Of a stretch of 64,000 nucleotides of DNA, positions 25,119 to 34,494 are shown piece by piece. The DNA is taken from the NCBI RefSeq assembly GCF_013179285.1, contig NZ_WVNW01000003.1, positions 248,001 through 312,000 on the forward strand, in the 5' to 3' direction. The position numbers and the translations under genes are program-made. Numbering within the stretch: the first letter of the stretch is position 1; the number at the start of each line of letters is the position of its first letter. This stretch comes from Roseobacter sp. HKCCD6576-2 (GTDB lineage: Bacteria; Pseudomonadota; Alphaproteobacteria; Rhodobacterales; Rhodobacteraceae). Under the pieces are notes generated by a model. That model was not told the DNA's origin and made no database searches. It saw only the letters and a program-made list of their open reading frames with translations.

Positions 25119-25538
25119 ATGAAGATTGGATGGACCATGCGGCCGACAGCGCCCGGTCTTTTGGCGGGGTGTCTGTTTTTGGCGGCTTGCGCCGAATTCG
25201 CCCCAGGGGTCGAGCGCTTGGGCCTTGCCACTTGGGGTGGCGCCGAGCTGATTGACAGCGATGGGTTTGAGCAGACGGTCAGCGGATCCTGCACGGTGTT
25301 CCGCGATCCCTCGGCATCGGTCGTGGCAGGCCACACAATCTTCCTGCGCTGCCACGTCCACGTGAACGGGCAATCGGCAAGTTGCGGCCTCACGCCAGGG
25401 GACTCGGAGAGTGCCACTTATGGTTTGCCGAGCCTAGAGGAGTTGGGGGCGCTTTGCACCCATGCCTATCGGGAAGAAATGGCGCGCCAGCGCGATGACG
25501 GCGACGACGCGGCCGATGGTGGCTATGGCGGCTACTGA
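25119..25538 (+). CDS. small lipoprotein, paralogue of the next gene
   Basis: 139 residues. Signal peptide with lipobox LAAC (LLAGCLFLAACAEFAPG); an acyl-anchored mature protein of about 115 residues. It shares with the next protein the pattern C-x-x-F, then C-x-V-x-x-N-G-x(4)-C (SGSCTVFRD, LRCHVHVNGQSASCG), so a small disulfide-bonded fold is likely. The tail is Asp/Gly/Tyr-rich (DDGDDAADGGYGGY). GAGG lies upstream of ATG 25119. No known family recognised. Location would be the periplasmic face of a membrane. Confidence 0.7.
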   Translation: MKIGWTMRPTAPGLLAGCLFLAACAEFAPGVERLGLATWGGAELIDSDGFEQTVSGSCTVFRDPSASVVAGHTIFLRCHVHVNGQSASCGLTPGDSESATYGLPSLEELGALCTHAYREEMARQRDDGDDAADGGYGGY

Positions 25539-25671
25539 GCGACGCCTCGGCGCGCCTTGATATCGGCCCGAGACGAGGCGGTCTCCAAGATCATCACAAG
25601 AGCGAACCCAGGTTCGGCCCGCCGACTTGGGGGCCGGTGGGCATATCAATCTATTGAAAGGAAAAGATAAC

Positions 25672-26106
25672 ATGACGAGACGACTTTTGCATTCCGCGTC
25701 GAAACAGAACGCATTCGCGCGGCACTGGCGACGCGTCGGGCTTGGCGGTTTTCTGGCTTTGGCGGCCTGTGCCCCTCTGGTGCCGCTTTATGGATTTCCC
25801 TTTGTGATCACCCATCAGGGGCAGAGCTATCGTGGTGAATGCCGGGCCTTTGAACAAATGCTTGGTGATACGGGTGGGAGTCAGACCGTCGTGTCTTGCG
25901 CCGTCGTCGCGAATGGCGGTGCGCATCGCTGCTCCTTCATCATCAATGATGCCGATGGATTCAGCGAGGGTGCGTTGGCGGTCGATGATCCGCGCATTCG
26001 GGCGGTCTGCGGCTACCCGCTGCGCCGGGCGCTTGAGGGGCATGATGATGAGCCGGAGGGGCAGGGATACACCCCGCCAGCGGACAACTACACCCCACCA
26101 GTCTAA
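25672..26106 (+). CDS. small lipoprotein, paralogue of the previous gene
   Basis: 144 residues from ATG 25672, preceded by AAAGGAAAAG; an in-frame start at 25627 is less likely. The signal region is long (LGGFLALAACAPLVPLY with lipobox LAAC). The mature part repeats the pattern of its neighbour: YRGECRAFEQ, then VSCAVVANGGAHRCSF. The C-terminus is Pro/Tyr-rich (GQGYTPPADNYTPPV) and probably disordered. Tandem duplication followed by divergence is the simplest history. Function unknown. Two strong hairpins follow the stop codon. Confidence 0.7.
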   Translation: MTRRLLHSASKQNAFARHWRRVGLGGFLALAACAPLVPLYGFPFVITHQGQSYRGECRAFEQMLGDTGGSQTVVSCAVVANGGAHRCSFIINDADGFSEGALAVDDPRIRAVCGYPLRRALEGHDDEPEGQGYTPPADNYTPPV

Positions 26107-26113
26107 CCCGAAC

Positions 26114-26153
26114 AGGGCCTCGCGCCTTCCGACCATCCAATCGGCGAGGCCCT
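26114..26153 (+). terminator. hairpin after the lipoprotein pair
   Basis: AGGGCCTCGC (26114-26123) pairs with GCGAGGCCCT (26144-26153) around a 20-base loop, eight bases after the stop of the second lipoprotein gene. No T run follows directly. It is immediately followed by a second hairpin. Confidence 0.5.
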
Positions 26154-26154
26154 C

Positions 26155-26188
26155 GCGTCACTGGCAGTGTTACCGCTGCCAGTGACGC
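26155..26188. repeat. perfect 13-bp inverted repeat upstream of the propionyl-CoA synthetase gene
   Basis: GCGTCACTGGCAG (26155-26167) and CTGCCAGTGACGC (26176-26188) with the eight-base loop TGTTACCG. It lies 66 bases before ATG 26254. It may end the upstream transcript together with the previous hairpin, or act as an operator or leader structure for the downstream gene. Confidence 0.7.
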
Positions 26189-26253
26189 ACTGTCGCTTTG
26201 CGTGACGCAGCGTCTCTTGTATGTGGGGCCAACGGAGTAAGGGAGGGACAGCC

Positions 26254-28152
26254 ATGGGATACCAGGAGATTTACGCCGAGGCGCAGGCGGACCCGGACGG
26301 GTTTTGGATGAAAGCCGCGCAGGCGATTGACTGGGACCGGACCCCGACCAAGGCGTTATTCGATGAGGGCGCGCCGCTTTACGAATGGTTTGCCGATGGT
26401 ATGGTCAACACCTGCTGGAACGCCGTTGACCGGCATGTGGAGGCAGGTCATGGCGAGCGGATCGCCATCATTCATGACAGCCCCGTCACCCATACCAGAC
26501 ATGAGATCACCTATACCGAGCTGCGCGACCGGGTTGCGAGCTTGGCAGGCGCTTTGGCCGCGAAAGGTGTGACCAAGGGCGACCGGGTCATCATCTATAT
26601 GCCGATGGTGCCCGAGGCGGTGGAGGCGATGTTGGCCTGCGCCCGGTTGGGCGCGATCCATTCGGTGGTGTTTGGCGGGTTTGCGTCCAATGAACTGGCC
26701 GTGCGGATCGATGATTGCCAGCCGAAATGCATCATCGCGGCCTCTTGCGGGATCGAGCCGGGGCGGGTGGTGCATTACAAGCCGCTTTTGGATGGCGCAT
26801 TGGAACTGGCCGAGCATGCGCCGGATTTCTGCGTGATTTTTCAGAGAGAACAAGAGGTTGCGCATCTGGAAGAGGGGCGCGACGTTGACTGGCACGGCTT
26901 CCAATACGGGGTCGAGCCTGCAGCTTGCGTGCCGGTAGAGGGCAATCACCCGGCCTATATTCTCTATACCTCCGGTACGACGGGGCAGCCCAAAGGCGTG
27001 ATCCGGCATACGGGTGGTCATTTGGTGGCGCTCAACTGGTCGATGCGGAACCTCTACGACATGAACCCGGGCGAGGTGTTTTGGGCCGCATCCGATGTCG
27101 GCTGGGTCGTGGGGCATTCCTATATCTGCTATGCGCCGCTGGTCTTTGGCTGCACCACGATTGTGTTTGAGGGCAAGCCAGTGGGCACGCCAGATGCGGG
27201 CACGTTTTGGCGGGTAATCCAGGATCACAAGGTCAAATGCCTCTTCACCGCACCCACGGCATTTCGCGCGATCAAGCGGGATGATCCGCAGGGATTGCTG
27301 GTCAGCGACTATAATATGCAGAGCCTCGAGAGTCTGTTCTTGGCCGGGGAACGTGCGGACCCAGACACAATCGAATGGGCGCAGGATAAGCTGGGCGTAC
27401 CGGTGATCGACCACTGGTGGCAGACAGAAACCGGGTGGGCGATTGCAGGCAATCCGATTGGGATTGAGAAGCTGCCGGTGAAAATCGGCTCTCCGGCGGT
27501 GCCGATGCCGGGCTATGACGTGCAAATTCTGGACGAGGGCGGGCACCCCGTGGCCGATGGCGAGTTGGGGGCGATTGCGGTGAAGTTACCGTTGCCGCCC
27601 GGGACCTTGCCGACGCTTTGGAATGCCGAGGCGCGCTATCGCAAGAGTTATCTGGAGCATTTCCCCGGATACTACGAAACGGGCGACGCAGGGTATAAGG
27701 ATGAGGATGGCTATCTCTACATCATGGCGCGGACCGATGACGTGATCAATGTCGCCGGCCACAGGCTTTCCACCGGTGCGATGGAAGAGGTTTTGGCGGC
27801 GCATCCGGAAGTGGCGGAATGCGCAGTGATCGGCGTGGCCGACACGTTGAAAGGCCAATTGCCGATGGGGTTCTTGTGCCTCAATGCGGGCAGCGAGGTT
27901 GGCGCCGCGGAGGTCATCGGCGAGTGTGTGAAACTGGTGCGGCAGAAGATCGGACCCGTGGCGGCCTTCAAGCTGGCGCTGGTGGTGGATCGTTTGCCGA
28001 AAACCCGGTCAGGCAAAATCTTGCGTGGCACGATGGTGAAGATCGCCGATGGTGAGGACTTCAAGATGCCCGCGACGATTGATGACCCGGCAATCTTGGA
28101 CGAGATCGCGACGGCCTTGAACGGCATTGGCTATCCCGCAGGGCGAGATTGA
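26254..28152 (+). CDS. prpE: propionyl-CoA synthetase (propionate-CoA ligase)
   Basis: 632 residues from ATG 26254 with GGGAGGGA seven bases upstream (an in-frame ATG at 26221 has no such site). Activates propionate to propionyl-CoA through an acyl-adenylate. Adenylate-forming motifs: YILYTSGTTGQPKGV, the DHWWQTETGW segment, YYETGDAGYKDEDGYLYIMAR and the acetylation-prone lysine in PKTRSGKILRG. The N-terminal ACS domain and the residues around CVIFQRE fit PrpE better than acetyl-CoA synthetase, but acetate use cannot be excluded. No methylcitrate or propionyl-CoA carboxylase genes are nearby. Confidence 0.9.
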   Translation: MGYQEIYAEAQADPDGFWMKAAQAIDWDRTPTKALFDEGAPLYEWFADGMVNTCWNAVDRHVEAGHGERIAIIHDSPVTHTRHEITYTELRDRVASLAGALAAKGVTKGDRVIIYMPMVPEAVEAMLACARLGAIHSVVFGGFASNELAVRIDDCQPKCIIAASCGIEPGRVVHYKPLLDGALELAEHAPDFCVIFQREQEVAHLEEGRDVDWHGFQYGVEPAACVPVEGNHPAYILYTSGTTGQPKGVIRHTGGHLVALNWSMRNLYDMNPGEVFWAASDVGWVVGHSYICYAPLVFGCTTIVFEGKPVGTPDAGTFWRVIQDHKVKCLFTAPTAFRAIKRDDPQGLLVSDYNMQSLESLFLAGERADPDTIEWAQDKLGVPVIDHWWQTETGWAIAGNPIGIEKLPVKIGSPAVPMPGYDVQILDEGGHPVADGELGAIAVKLPLPPGTLPTLWNAEARYRKSYLEHFPGYYETGDAGYKDEDGYLYIMARTDDVINVAGHRLSTGAMEEVLAAHPEVAECAVIGVADTLKGQLPMGFLCLNAGSEVGAAEVIGECVKLVRQKIGPVAAFKLALVVDRLPKTRSGKILRGTMVKIADGEDFKMPATIDDPAILDEIATALNGIGYPAGRD

Positions 28153-28274
28153 TACGTTAAGCCTTGCGGTATTGGAGTAATTGGAATTGAGGGAGTTTTG
28201 ATATAGCTTCAGCCTCCGAAAATGTTGCGTGTGAGTGATGGGCGAAGATTTTTGGCCCAGGAGTAGCCGATAAA

Positions 28275-29825
28275 ATGGAAGATATTTCTAATACCCCATC
28301 GGCCCGAATGGGTGAGATGCGATCAGATCCGATTTCGGAGACCCTGCGGCTATTCAATCATGACATTCGCGCCGCGATGTCTGACGTGATTGGTGGCTTA
28401 CGGCTGATCGAAGCAGAGCGTCTGGATGCCGAAACCCGGGCGCAGTTGGAGCGGGTGCAAGCGGCGGGCGAAACCCTGGCGGAACTGGTCGATGCGGCCC
28501 TGATGGCGGCGGCTGGCGAAACGCTGATCCGGTTGGACGATAGCGGTGTCGATCTCAGGGGCTATTTGACTGGCGTCGAAATGCGCTGGGTTGGGCGCGC
28601 GGCGGAGGTTGGACGCCGATTTGTCCTTGATCGCGGCCCGGGTTTGCCGGATCGGATCGGCCTCCCGCGGATGGCACTGGATCGGATTCTGTCGAACCTG
28701 ATCGGCAACGCCCTAAAATATGCCAAGGATGGAACGGTCCGGCTTTCGGTGCAGATGGATGCGGATGAAACGCTTCAATTTTCTGTGGCTGATGAGGGGC
28801 CTGGATTCTCGGCCGCCGCGATGGCGCGGCTGTTCACGCCGCATGGCCGCCCCGAAGTCGACAGTCAGCCCGGCTCGGGCCTCGGGTTGCATATCGCGAA
28901 GGATTTGGCGGACGGGCTGGGCGGAACATTGGTGGTCGAGGATCGCGCCGAAGGTGGCGCGGTTGTTACTCTAACCCTTGCGCGGAGGGTCTGGCGTGCC
29001 GGACTTGCCGCTGGTGGCATCAGCAGCACGCCGCCGGACCTTTCCGGTCTGCATATTTTGGTGGCCGAGGATAACGAAACCAACCAAGTGATTGTTGGGC
29101 AATTGCTGGACAAAATGGGTGCAACCTTCGTGATTGCCAATGACGGGATCGAAGCGCTGGAGATCTTGGGTCGCGCGCGATTTGACATCGCTGTCGTTGA
29201 TATCGAGATGCCGCGCATGTCGGGGATCGAGTTCATGACAGCGGTGCGCGGATTGCGCGACGCACGATCGAAAATGCCCTTGGTCGCGTTGACGGCCTAT
29301 GTGTTGCGCGACAATCGCGAAGCGATTTACGCCGCAGGGGCCGACGGGATCATTGGCAAGCCGATCCGATCCGGAGACGCCTTTGGACAGGCAATCTTGC
29401 GTCATACGGGCCGAGATTTGCCGGTCTTTGATCCAGATACGGTATTGGCCTCACATGCGCCCGCCGACGAGATGGATGAGGCGATGGAGCACGCGCAGCT
29501 TGATGCGCTTTTGACGGCGGCGGGCGCTGATGGCCGCCGCGAGTTGTTGGACCGGCTGCATGAAGATTTGCAGGCGGTGTCGAAGGCTTTGGATGTCGCG
29601 GTGGAGCGCGTGGCGCTCCGCGATATCCGCGGACAAACGCATATTCTGGTCTCCTTGGCGGGGGCGGTTGGTGCGGATCGGTTGCGTCATTTGGCCGAAG
29701 CCTTGAATGTCGCGGCGCAGAGGGAGCGGATAGGAGATTTGCCTGGCCTGGCGGCCGCCTGTAAGGCCGATTTGGCCGATCTGATCGCAATTATCGAAAC
29801 GCGACGCGCGGCGCTTCCGGTGTAA
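28275..29825 (+). CDS. soluble hybrid histidine kinase with receiver and HPt-like domains
   Basis: 516 residues with no membrane segment. Order: dimerisation/phosphoacceptor helix near 24-75 (LFNHDIRAAM, H29 instead of the usual SHExR/TP), HATPase near 130-236 (N box ILSNLIGNALKYA, VADEGPGF, GSGLGLHIAKDLA), receiver near 259-375 (ILVAEDNETN, phosphoacceptor D309 in VVDIEMPRMSG, T340, K362 in GKPI), and an HPt-like C-terminus from about 400 with H456 in GQTHILVSLAGAVGADRL. A full phosphorelay in one chain, without a sensor domain, so the signal must come from a partner or an undetected region. AGGAG lies 11 bases before ATG 28275. Target unknown. Confidence 0.88.
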   Translation: MEDISNTPSARMGEMRSDPISETLRLFNHDIRAAMSDVIGGLRLIEAERLDAETRAQLERVQAAGETLAELVDAALMAAAGETLIRLDDSGVDLRGYLTGVEMRWVGRAAEVGRRFVLDRGPGLPDRIGLPRMALDRILSNLIGNALKYAKDGTVRLSVQMDADETLQFSVADEGPGFSAAAMARLFTPHGRPEVDSQPGSGLGLHIAKDLADGLGGTLVVEDRAEGGAVVTLTLARRVWRAGLAAGGISSTPPDLSGLHILVAEDNETNQVIVGQLLDKMGATFVIANDGIEALEILGRARFDIAVVDIEMPRMSGIEFMTAVRGLRDARSKMPLVALTAYVLRDNREAIYAAGADGIIGKPIRSGDAFGQAILRHTGRDLPVFDPDTVLASHAPADEMDEAMEHAQLDALLTAAGADGRRELLDRLHEDLQAVSKALDVAVERVALRDIRGQTHILVSLAGAVGADRLRHLAEALNVAAQRERIGDLPGLAAACKADLADLIAIIETRRAALPV

Positions 29826-29898
29826 TCCGCGCACGGGCTTGCGCTTGGCCTCTGGGAGGCACAGACTGCAATTGATCTTCGGTCCAATTGGAGTCTCC

Positions 29899-30294
29899 AT
29901 GATGTCTTTGCTCGACGCTGCCGCCGCTGTGCGCCTGAATGCCCATGCGCCCTATTCGGGGTTCAAAGTTGGGGCGGCCTTGCGGAGCGTGGAAGGCAAC
30001 GAGCATCGCGGCTGCAATGTGGAAAACGTTGCCTATCCCGAGGGGACCTGCGCCGAAGCCGGCGCGATTGCAGCAATGATTGCCGCGGGCGACAGCCGGA
30101 TAGCCGAAGTTGCGGTCATCGCCGACAGCCCCGCGCCGGTGCCGCCATGCGGCGGCTGTCGTCAGAAGCTGGCGGAGTTTGCCGATGGCGATGTCGTGGT
30201 GACGCTGGCGACCACCGATGGCGTGGAGTTGCGGATGACGGTCTCCGAACTTTTGCCTGGCGCATTTGATGCCAGCCATATGGATCGGGTCTGA
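29899..30294 (+). CDS. cdd: cytidine deaminase
   Basis: 131 residues from ATG 29899 (GGAG five bases upstream; a second ATG follows directly). Converts cytidine and deoxycytidine to uridine and deoxyuridine. Zinc and catalytic residues are seen in YPEGTCAEAGAI (CxE) and PCGGCRQKLAEF (PCxxC). Also NVENVAY, the nucleoside-binding Asn-Glu pair, and PYSGFKVGAAL. The short length is that of the homotetrameric type. First gene of the salvage operon cdd-deoA-deoB-add-upp. Confidence 0.96.
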   Translation: MMSLLDAAAAVRLNAHAPYSGFKVGAALRSVEGNEHRGCNVENVAYPEGTCAEAGAIAAMIAAGDSRIAEVAVIADSPAPVPPCGGCRQKLAEFADGDVVVTLATTDGVELRMTVSELLPGAFDASHMDRV

Positions 30295-30298
30295 GCCG

Positions 30299-31606
30299 AT
30301 GGATGCCCGCTCGATCCTAATCAAGGCGCGTGATGGCCTACAGCTTAGCAAAGCCGAAATCGATTGGTTCACCAAAGGCATAGCCTCTGGTGAGATCAGC
30401 GATATGCAAGCCGGTGCGTTTGCGATGGCGGTCTGCACCAAAGGGCTCAGCCGGGAGAGCCGGGTGCATTTGACCCATGGCATGTTGCAGACCGGGCAGG
30501 TCCTGAACTGGGAGTTGGACGGGCCGGTTTTGGATAAGCATTCGACCGGCGGCGTGGGGGATGCGGTCTCGCTGCTCCTCGCCCCTGCGCTTGCTGTCTG
30601 CGGTGCCTATGTGCCGATGATCTCGGGGCGCGGCTTGGGCCATACCGGCGGAACGCTGGACAAGCTGGAGGCGATCCCGGGCTACCGGACGCAAGTCAGC
30701 GTTGAGGAGTTGCAGGATTTGGTGGCCGATATCGGCTGCGCGATTGTCGGCGCATCGGGTGATATCGCGCCCGCCGATAAGCGGCTCTATGGGGTGCGCG
30801 ATGTCACCGGAACGGTGGAAAGCATCGACCTGATCACCGCTTCGATCCTGTCTAAGAAACTGGCCGCCGGGCTGGAAGCTTTGGTATTGGATGTGAAGGT
30901 TGGATCGGGCGCGTTTATGGCCGACCCGAGCGATGCGCTTGCGCTCGCGCAATCGCTGGTGGAGACGGCGCAAGGCGCGGGGTGCATGTGTTCGGCTTTG
31001 ATCACCGACATGAACCAACCATCGGCCAAGGCGGCGGGCAATGCGCTGGAGGTGATCGAGGTGATGGAGGCCCTGACCGGCACCTCAATCGGCACACCGT
31101 TGCACCGCCTGACCGTCGCCCTTGGTGGTGAGGTGCTGGCGCTTGGCGGCTTGGCGGCGGATGCCGCCGATGGCGAAGCGCGGATCGAGGCGGCGCTCAA
31201 CTCTGGCGAGGCGGCAGAGCGGTTTGGAGAGATGGTGGCGGCCTTGGGGGGACCGCATGATTTTGTCGAGCGCTGGCGGGATCGGCTGCCCGCAGCCCGT
31301 GTGATGGTCGATGTGCACCCGACCGACACTGGATATGTCGCGGCAATCGATACGCGCGCTTTGGGCGAGGTGGTTGTGCATCTTGGTGGCGGGCGTTTGG
31401 TGGCCACGGATCAACTGGATCCCGGCGTTGGGCTATCCGAGATCGCTCCAATTGGCGCGCAGGTGGATGAAGCCCGGCCTTTGGCGCGCATCCATGCCGC
31501 CGATGAGGCGAAGGCCAAGGCGTTGGCGGGCCGGGTGCGGGACGCGTATGTGCTGGCCGAGCGCGCGCCGGAGGCATCCCCGTTGATCCATGAAAGGATT
31601 GGCTGA
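30299..31606 (+). CDS. deoA: thymidine phosphorylase
   Basis: 435 residues from ATG 30299, four bases after the cdd stop. Splits thymidine to thymine and deoxyribose-1-phosphate. Family signatures: KHSTGGVGD, SGRGLGHTGGTLDKLEAIPG (the phosphate and pyrimidine site), VASILSKKLA as TASILSKKLAAG, LVLDVKVGSGAFM, and MNQPSAKAAGNALEV. The sequence has a glycine/serine hinge region and a C-terminal alpha/beta domain as expected. Its stop overlaps the start of deoB by one base (TGATG), so translation is coupled. Confidence 0.97.
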   Translation: MDARSILIKARDGLQLSKAEIDWFTKGIASGEISDMQAGAFAMAVCTKGLSRESRVHLTHGMLQTGQVLNWELDGPVLDKHSTGGVGDAVSLLLAPALAVCGAYVPMISGRGLGHTGGTLDKLEAIPGYRTQVSVEELQDLVADIGCAIVGASGDIAPADKRLYGVRDVTGTVESIDLITASILSKKLAAGLEALVLDVKVGSGAFMADPSDALALAQSLVETAQGAGCMCSALITDMNQPSAKAAGNALEVIEVMEALTGTSIGTPLHRLTVALGGEVLALGGLAADAADGEARIEAALNSGEAAERFGEMVAALGGPHDFVERWRDRLPAARVMVDVHPTDTGYVAAIDTRALGEVVVHLGGGRLVATDQLDPGVGLSEIAPIGAQVDEARPLARIHAADEAKAKALAGRVRDAYVLAERAPEASPLIHERIG

Positions 31607-32814
31607 TGCCGCGGGCGTTTTTGGTGGTGATGGACTCCGTGGGGATCGGCGGCGCGCCGGATGCGGATCGGTTTTTCAATGGCGATGTGCCCGATACCGG
31701 GGCCAATACACTGGCCCATATCGCGGAGGCTTGCGCGGCAGGCCAGGCTGAAGAGGGGCGGAGCGGGCCGCTAAAGATGCCGGTTCTGGACGGCTTGGGC
31801 CTGGGCGCGGCGGCGCGGCTATCCGGTGGCGGCGATCTGCCTGGATTTGGGGTGGACGCGACGGGGCTTTGGGGCGCGGCGGAAGAAGTCTCGCCTGGCA
31901 AAGACACACCCTCGGGGCATTGGGAGCTGGCCGGGCTGCCCGTGCCCTGGGATTGGACGTATTTCCCGGATACAGAGCCGTGTTTTCCAGATCATCTGAT
32001 TGAGGAAGTGAAGCAGATTGCCGGGGTTGAGGCCGCACTCGGCAACCGCCATGCCTCAGGCACGGTGATCATCGCCGAAGAGGGGCCGCGGCATCAGGAG
32101 ACCGGCTGGCCGATCTGCTATACCTCCGCCGACAGCGTGTTTCAGATCGCAGCGCATGAAGAGAGTTTCGGCCTGGACCGGCTGTTAGACCTCTGCGAGC
32201 GATTGGCGCCATCCTTGCACAAAATGAAGGTCGGTCGGGTGATTGCGCGGCCTTTCATCGGTGAGCCGGGGGCCTATACCCGGACCACAAACCGGCGCGA
32301 CTATGCGATCACACCGCCTGGCCCGACACTCTGCGATTGGGTGCAAGAGGCGGGCGGCAAGGTCCATGCTATTGGAAAGATTAAAGACATTTTCGCGCGG
32401 CGTGGAATCGACGATGTGGTGAAGGGTGAGGATCGGGCCTTGATGGGGCATCTGGCCGAGGCCGTGAACACCGCAGAAGACGGCAGCCTGACCTTCGCCA
32501 ACTTCGTCGAATTCGACAGCCTCTATGGCCACCGCCGCGACATTTCGGGCTATGCGCGGCATCTGGAATGGTTTGACGCCAGCTTGCCGCCGATCCTGGC
32601 AGCCCTCCGGCCCGATGATCTGATGCTGTTCACGGCTGATCATGGCAATGACCCGTCCTGGCCCGGCACCGATCACACGCGTGAACGTGTGCCGGTGGTT
32701 GCAGCCGGGCCATATTCGGGGCAGATCGGGCAGGTGGCCTTCGCCGATGTGGGGGCATCGGTCGCAGCCCATTTGGGGGTTGCGGCCCAAGGACCGGGAA
32801 AGTCGTTTTTATGA
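31606..32814 (+). CDS. deoB: phosphopentomutase
   Basis: 402 residues. Interconverts (deoxy)ribose-1-phosphate and -5-phosphate, linking nucleoside breakdown to central metabolism. Alkaline-phosphatase superfamily metal sites: VVMDSVGIGGAPDA at the N-terminus (Asp ligand), SPGKDTPSGHWELAG with the phosphorylated Thr, and FTADHGNDPSWPGTDHTRE near the C-terminus. Length typical. Coupled to deoA by TGATG, and overlapping add by four bases (ATGA). Confidence 0.97.
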   Translation: MPRAFLVVMDSVGIGGAPDADRFFNGDVPDTGANTLAHIAEACAAGQAEEGRSGPLKMPVLDGLGLGAAARLSGGGDLPGFGVDATGLWGAAEEVSPGKDTPSGHWELAGLPVPWDWTYFPDTEPCFPDHLIEEVKQIAGVEAALGNRHASGTVIIAEEGPRHQETGWPICYTSADSVFQIAAHEESFGLDRLLDLCERLAPSLHKMKVGRVIARPFIGEPGAYTRTTNRRDYAITPPGPTLCDWVQEAGGKVHAIGKIKDIFARRGIDDVVKGEDRALMGHLAEAVNTAEDGSLTFANFVEFDSLYGHRRDISGYARHLEWFDASLPPILAALRPDDLMLFTADHGNDPSWPGTDHTRERVPVVAAGPYSGQIGQVAFADVGASVAAHLGVAAQGPGKSFL

Positions 32815-33794
32815 ACCTCGCGAAACTGCCGAAGATCGAGTTGCACCTGCATTTGGAGGGCGCCGCGCCGCCAGCGTTTATCCGTGGCTTGGCTGCGGAA
32901 AAAGGCACCGATCTTAGCCAGATTTTCACGGAGGATGGCAGCTATGCCTATCGGGATTTCACCCATTTCCTGAGCGTCTATGAGGCTGCGACCAGTGTTC
33001 TAACCGGCCCGAAAGAATTCGCACGGCTCACGACAGCCGTGCTGGAAGAAAGCGCGGCGCATGGTGTGGTCTATACCGAGGCCTTCCTTAGCCCCGATTT
33101 CTGCGGCGGCGGCGATTTGGGGGCGTGGCGGGAGTATCTGGCGGCGATCCAAGAGGCGTCGGCCCAGGCTGAGGCGCAAAACGGTATCACGATGCGCGGG
33201 ATCGTCACGCCGATCCGCCATTTCGGACCGGAGCGCGCCAAGCCGGTCGCGCATTGCGCCGCTGAGACGGTCGGCGATTTCATCACGGGCTTCGGGATTG
33301 GCGGCGATGAGATGGCCGGCAAATTGAAAGACTTCGCTTGGAGCTTCGATATGGCGCGGGAGGCTGGTTTACAGATCACCGCCCATGCCGGTGAGTGGGG
33401 TGGCGCGGCCTCAGTTTGGGATGCGGTGAATGACCTGAAGGTTGAGCGGGTCGGACATGGCGTGCAAGCCATCGAAGACCCGGCGCTGGTTGATCATCTG
33501 GCAGAGACGGGCGTGGTCCTCGAATGCTGCCCAGGCTCGAATGTGGTGCTGGGGGTTTTCCCGACATGGGAGAGCCATCCGATTGAAAAGCTGCGCGAAA
33601 AGGGCGTGAAGGTCACGATCTCAACCGATGATCCGCCGTTCTTCCACACCACGATGTCCCATGAATACGAGCGCCTGGCCGATACCTTCGGTTGGGACGA
33701 AGAGATTTTTGCGCACGTGACGCAGATTGCGCTGGAGGCGGCGTTTTGCGATGCGGAGACGCGCGCGACCGTGGCCAAGAGATTGGAGAGATAG
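32811..33794 (+). CDS. add: adenosine deaminase
   Basis: 327 residues. Converts adenosine and deoxyadenosine to inosine and deoxyinosine. Zinc ligands and catalytic groups: HLHLEGA (HxH) near the N-terminus, AHAGEWGG, ERVGHGVQAIED and the conserved STDDPPFF. The glutamate of AHAGEWG is the proton donor. Slightly short of the Escherichia coli enzyme, as usual for this group. It overlaps deoB by four bases and ends next to upp. It could also act on adenine (a close subfamily), but the operon context favours nucleosides. Confidence 0.94.
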   Translation: MNLAKLPKIELHLHLEGAAPPAFIRGLAAEKGTDLSQIFTEDGSYAYRDFTHFLSVYEAATSVLTGPKEFARLTTAVLEESAAHGVVYTEAFLSPDFCGGGDLGAWREYLAAIQEASAQAEAQNGITMRGIVTPIRHFGPERAKPVAHCAAETVGDFITGFGIGGDEMAGKLKDFAWSFDMAREAGLQITAHAGEWGGAASVWDAVNDLKVERVGHGVQAIEDPALVDHLAETGVVLECCPGSNVVLGVFPTWESHPIEKLREKGVKVTISTDDPPFFHTTMSHEYERLADTFGWDEEIFAHVTQIALEAAFCDAETRATVAKRLER

Positions 33795-34427
33795 ATGCTT
33801 GATCACCTGACCGTCGTTGATCACCCTTTGGTGCAGCACAAACTGTCGCTGATGCGGGAAAAGGGGACCTCAACCGCCGTGTTTCGACAGCTCTTGCGCG
33901 AGATCAGCCAGCTTTTGGCCTATGAGGTGACGCGCGAATTGCCGATGACAACGAAGCCGATTGAGACGCCGCTACAGGAGATGGACGCGCCGGTTCTGGC
34001 GGGCAAGAAAATGGCTCTGGTCTCAATCTTGCGCGCGGGGAACGGGCTGTTGGACGGCATCCTGGAACTGATCCCGCTGGCACGGGTTGGATTCGTCGGG
34101 CTCTATCGGGACGAAGAGACGCTGAAGCCGGTGCAGTACTATTTCAAAGTGCCGACCGAGTTGGACGATCGCTTGGTGATCGCCGTCGACCCGATGCTGG
34201 CCACCGGCAACTCCTCGGCTGCCGCGATCGACCTTTTGAAGGAGGCGGGGGCCACAAATATCCGGTTCTTGTGCCTGCTTGCGGCGCCCGAAGGGGTTGC
34301 CCGGATGAAGGAGGCGCACCCGGATGTGCCCATCGTCACGGCCTCCCTCGACAGCCATCTGAATGAGCTCGGATACATCGTTCCGGGGCTAGGGGATGCG
34401 GGTGATCGCATGTTTGGCACAAAATAA
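33795..34427 (+). CDS. upp: uracil phosphoribosyltransferase
   Basis: 210 residues, beginning directly after the add stop. Makes UMP from uracil and PRPP. N-terminal motif [35 protein letters not shown] loop [16 protein letters not shown]; and the C-terminal uracil-binding [16 protein letters not shown]. Length matches the family exactly. It is the last gene of the salvage operon and captures the base released by deoA and the deaminases. Confidence 0.97.
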   Translation: MLDHLTVVDHPLVQHKLSLMREKGTSTAVFRQLLREISQLLAYEVTRELPMTTKPIETPLQEMDAPVLAGKKMALVSILRAGNGLLDGILELIPLARVGFVGLYRDEETLKPVQYYFKVPTELDDRLVIAVDPMLATGNSSAAAIDLLKEAGATNIRFLCLLAAPEGVARMKEAHPDVPIVTASLDSHLNELGYIVPGLGDAGDRMFGTK

Positions 34428-34494
34428 GCTACTTCTGTCCTTTACTTGAAAACAATCCTCCTGCACAGTTTCCACAAAACTGTTGGGGGGTCCG

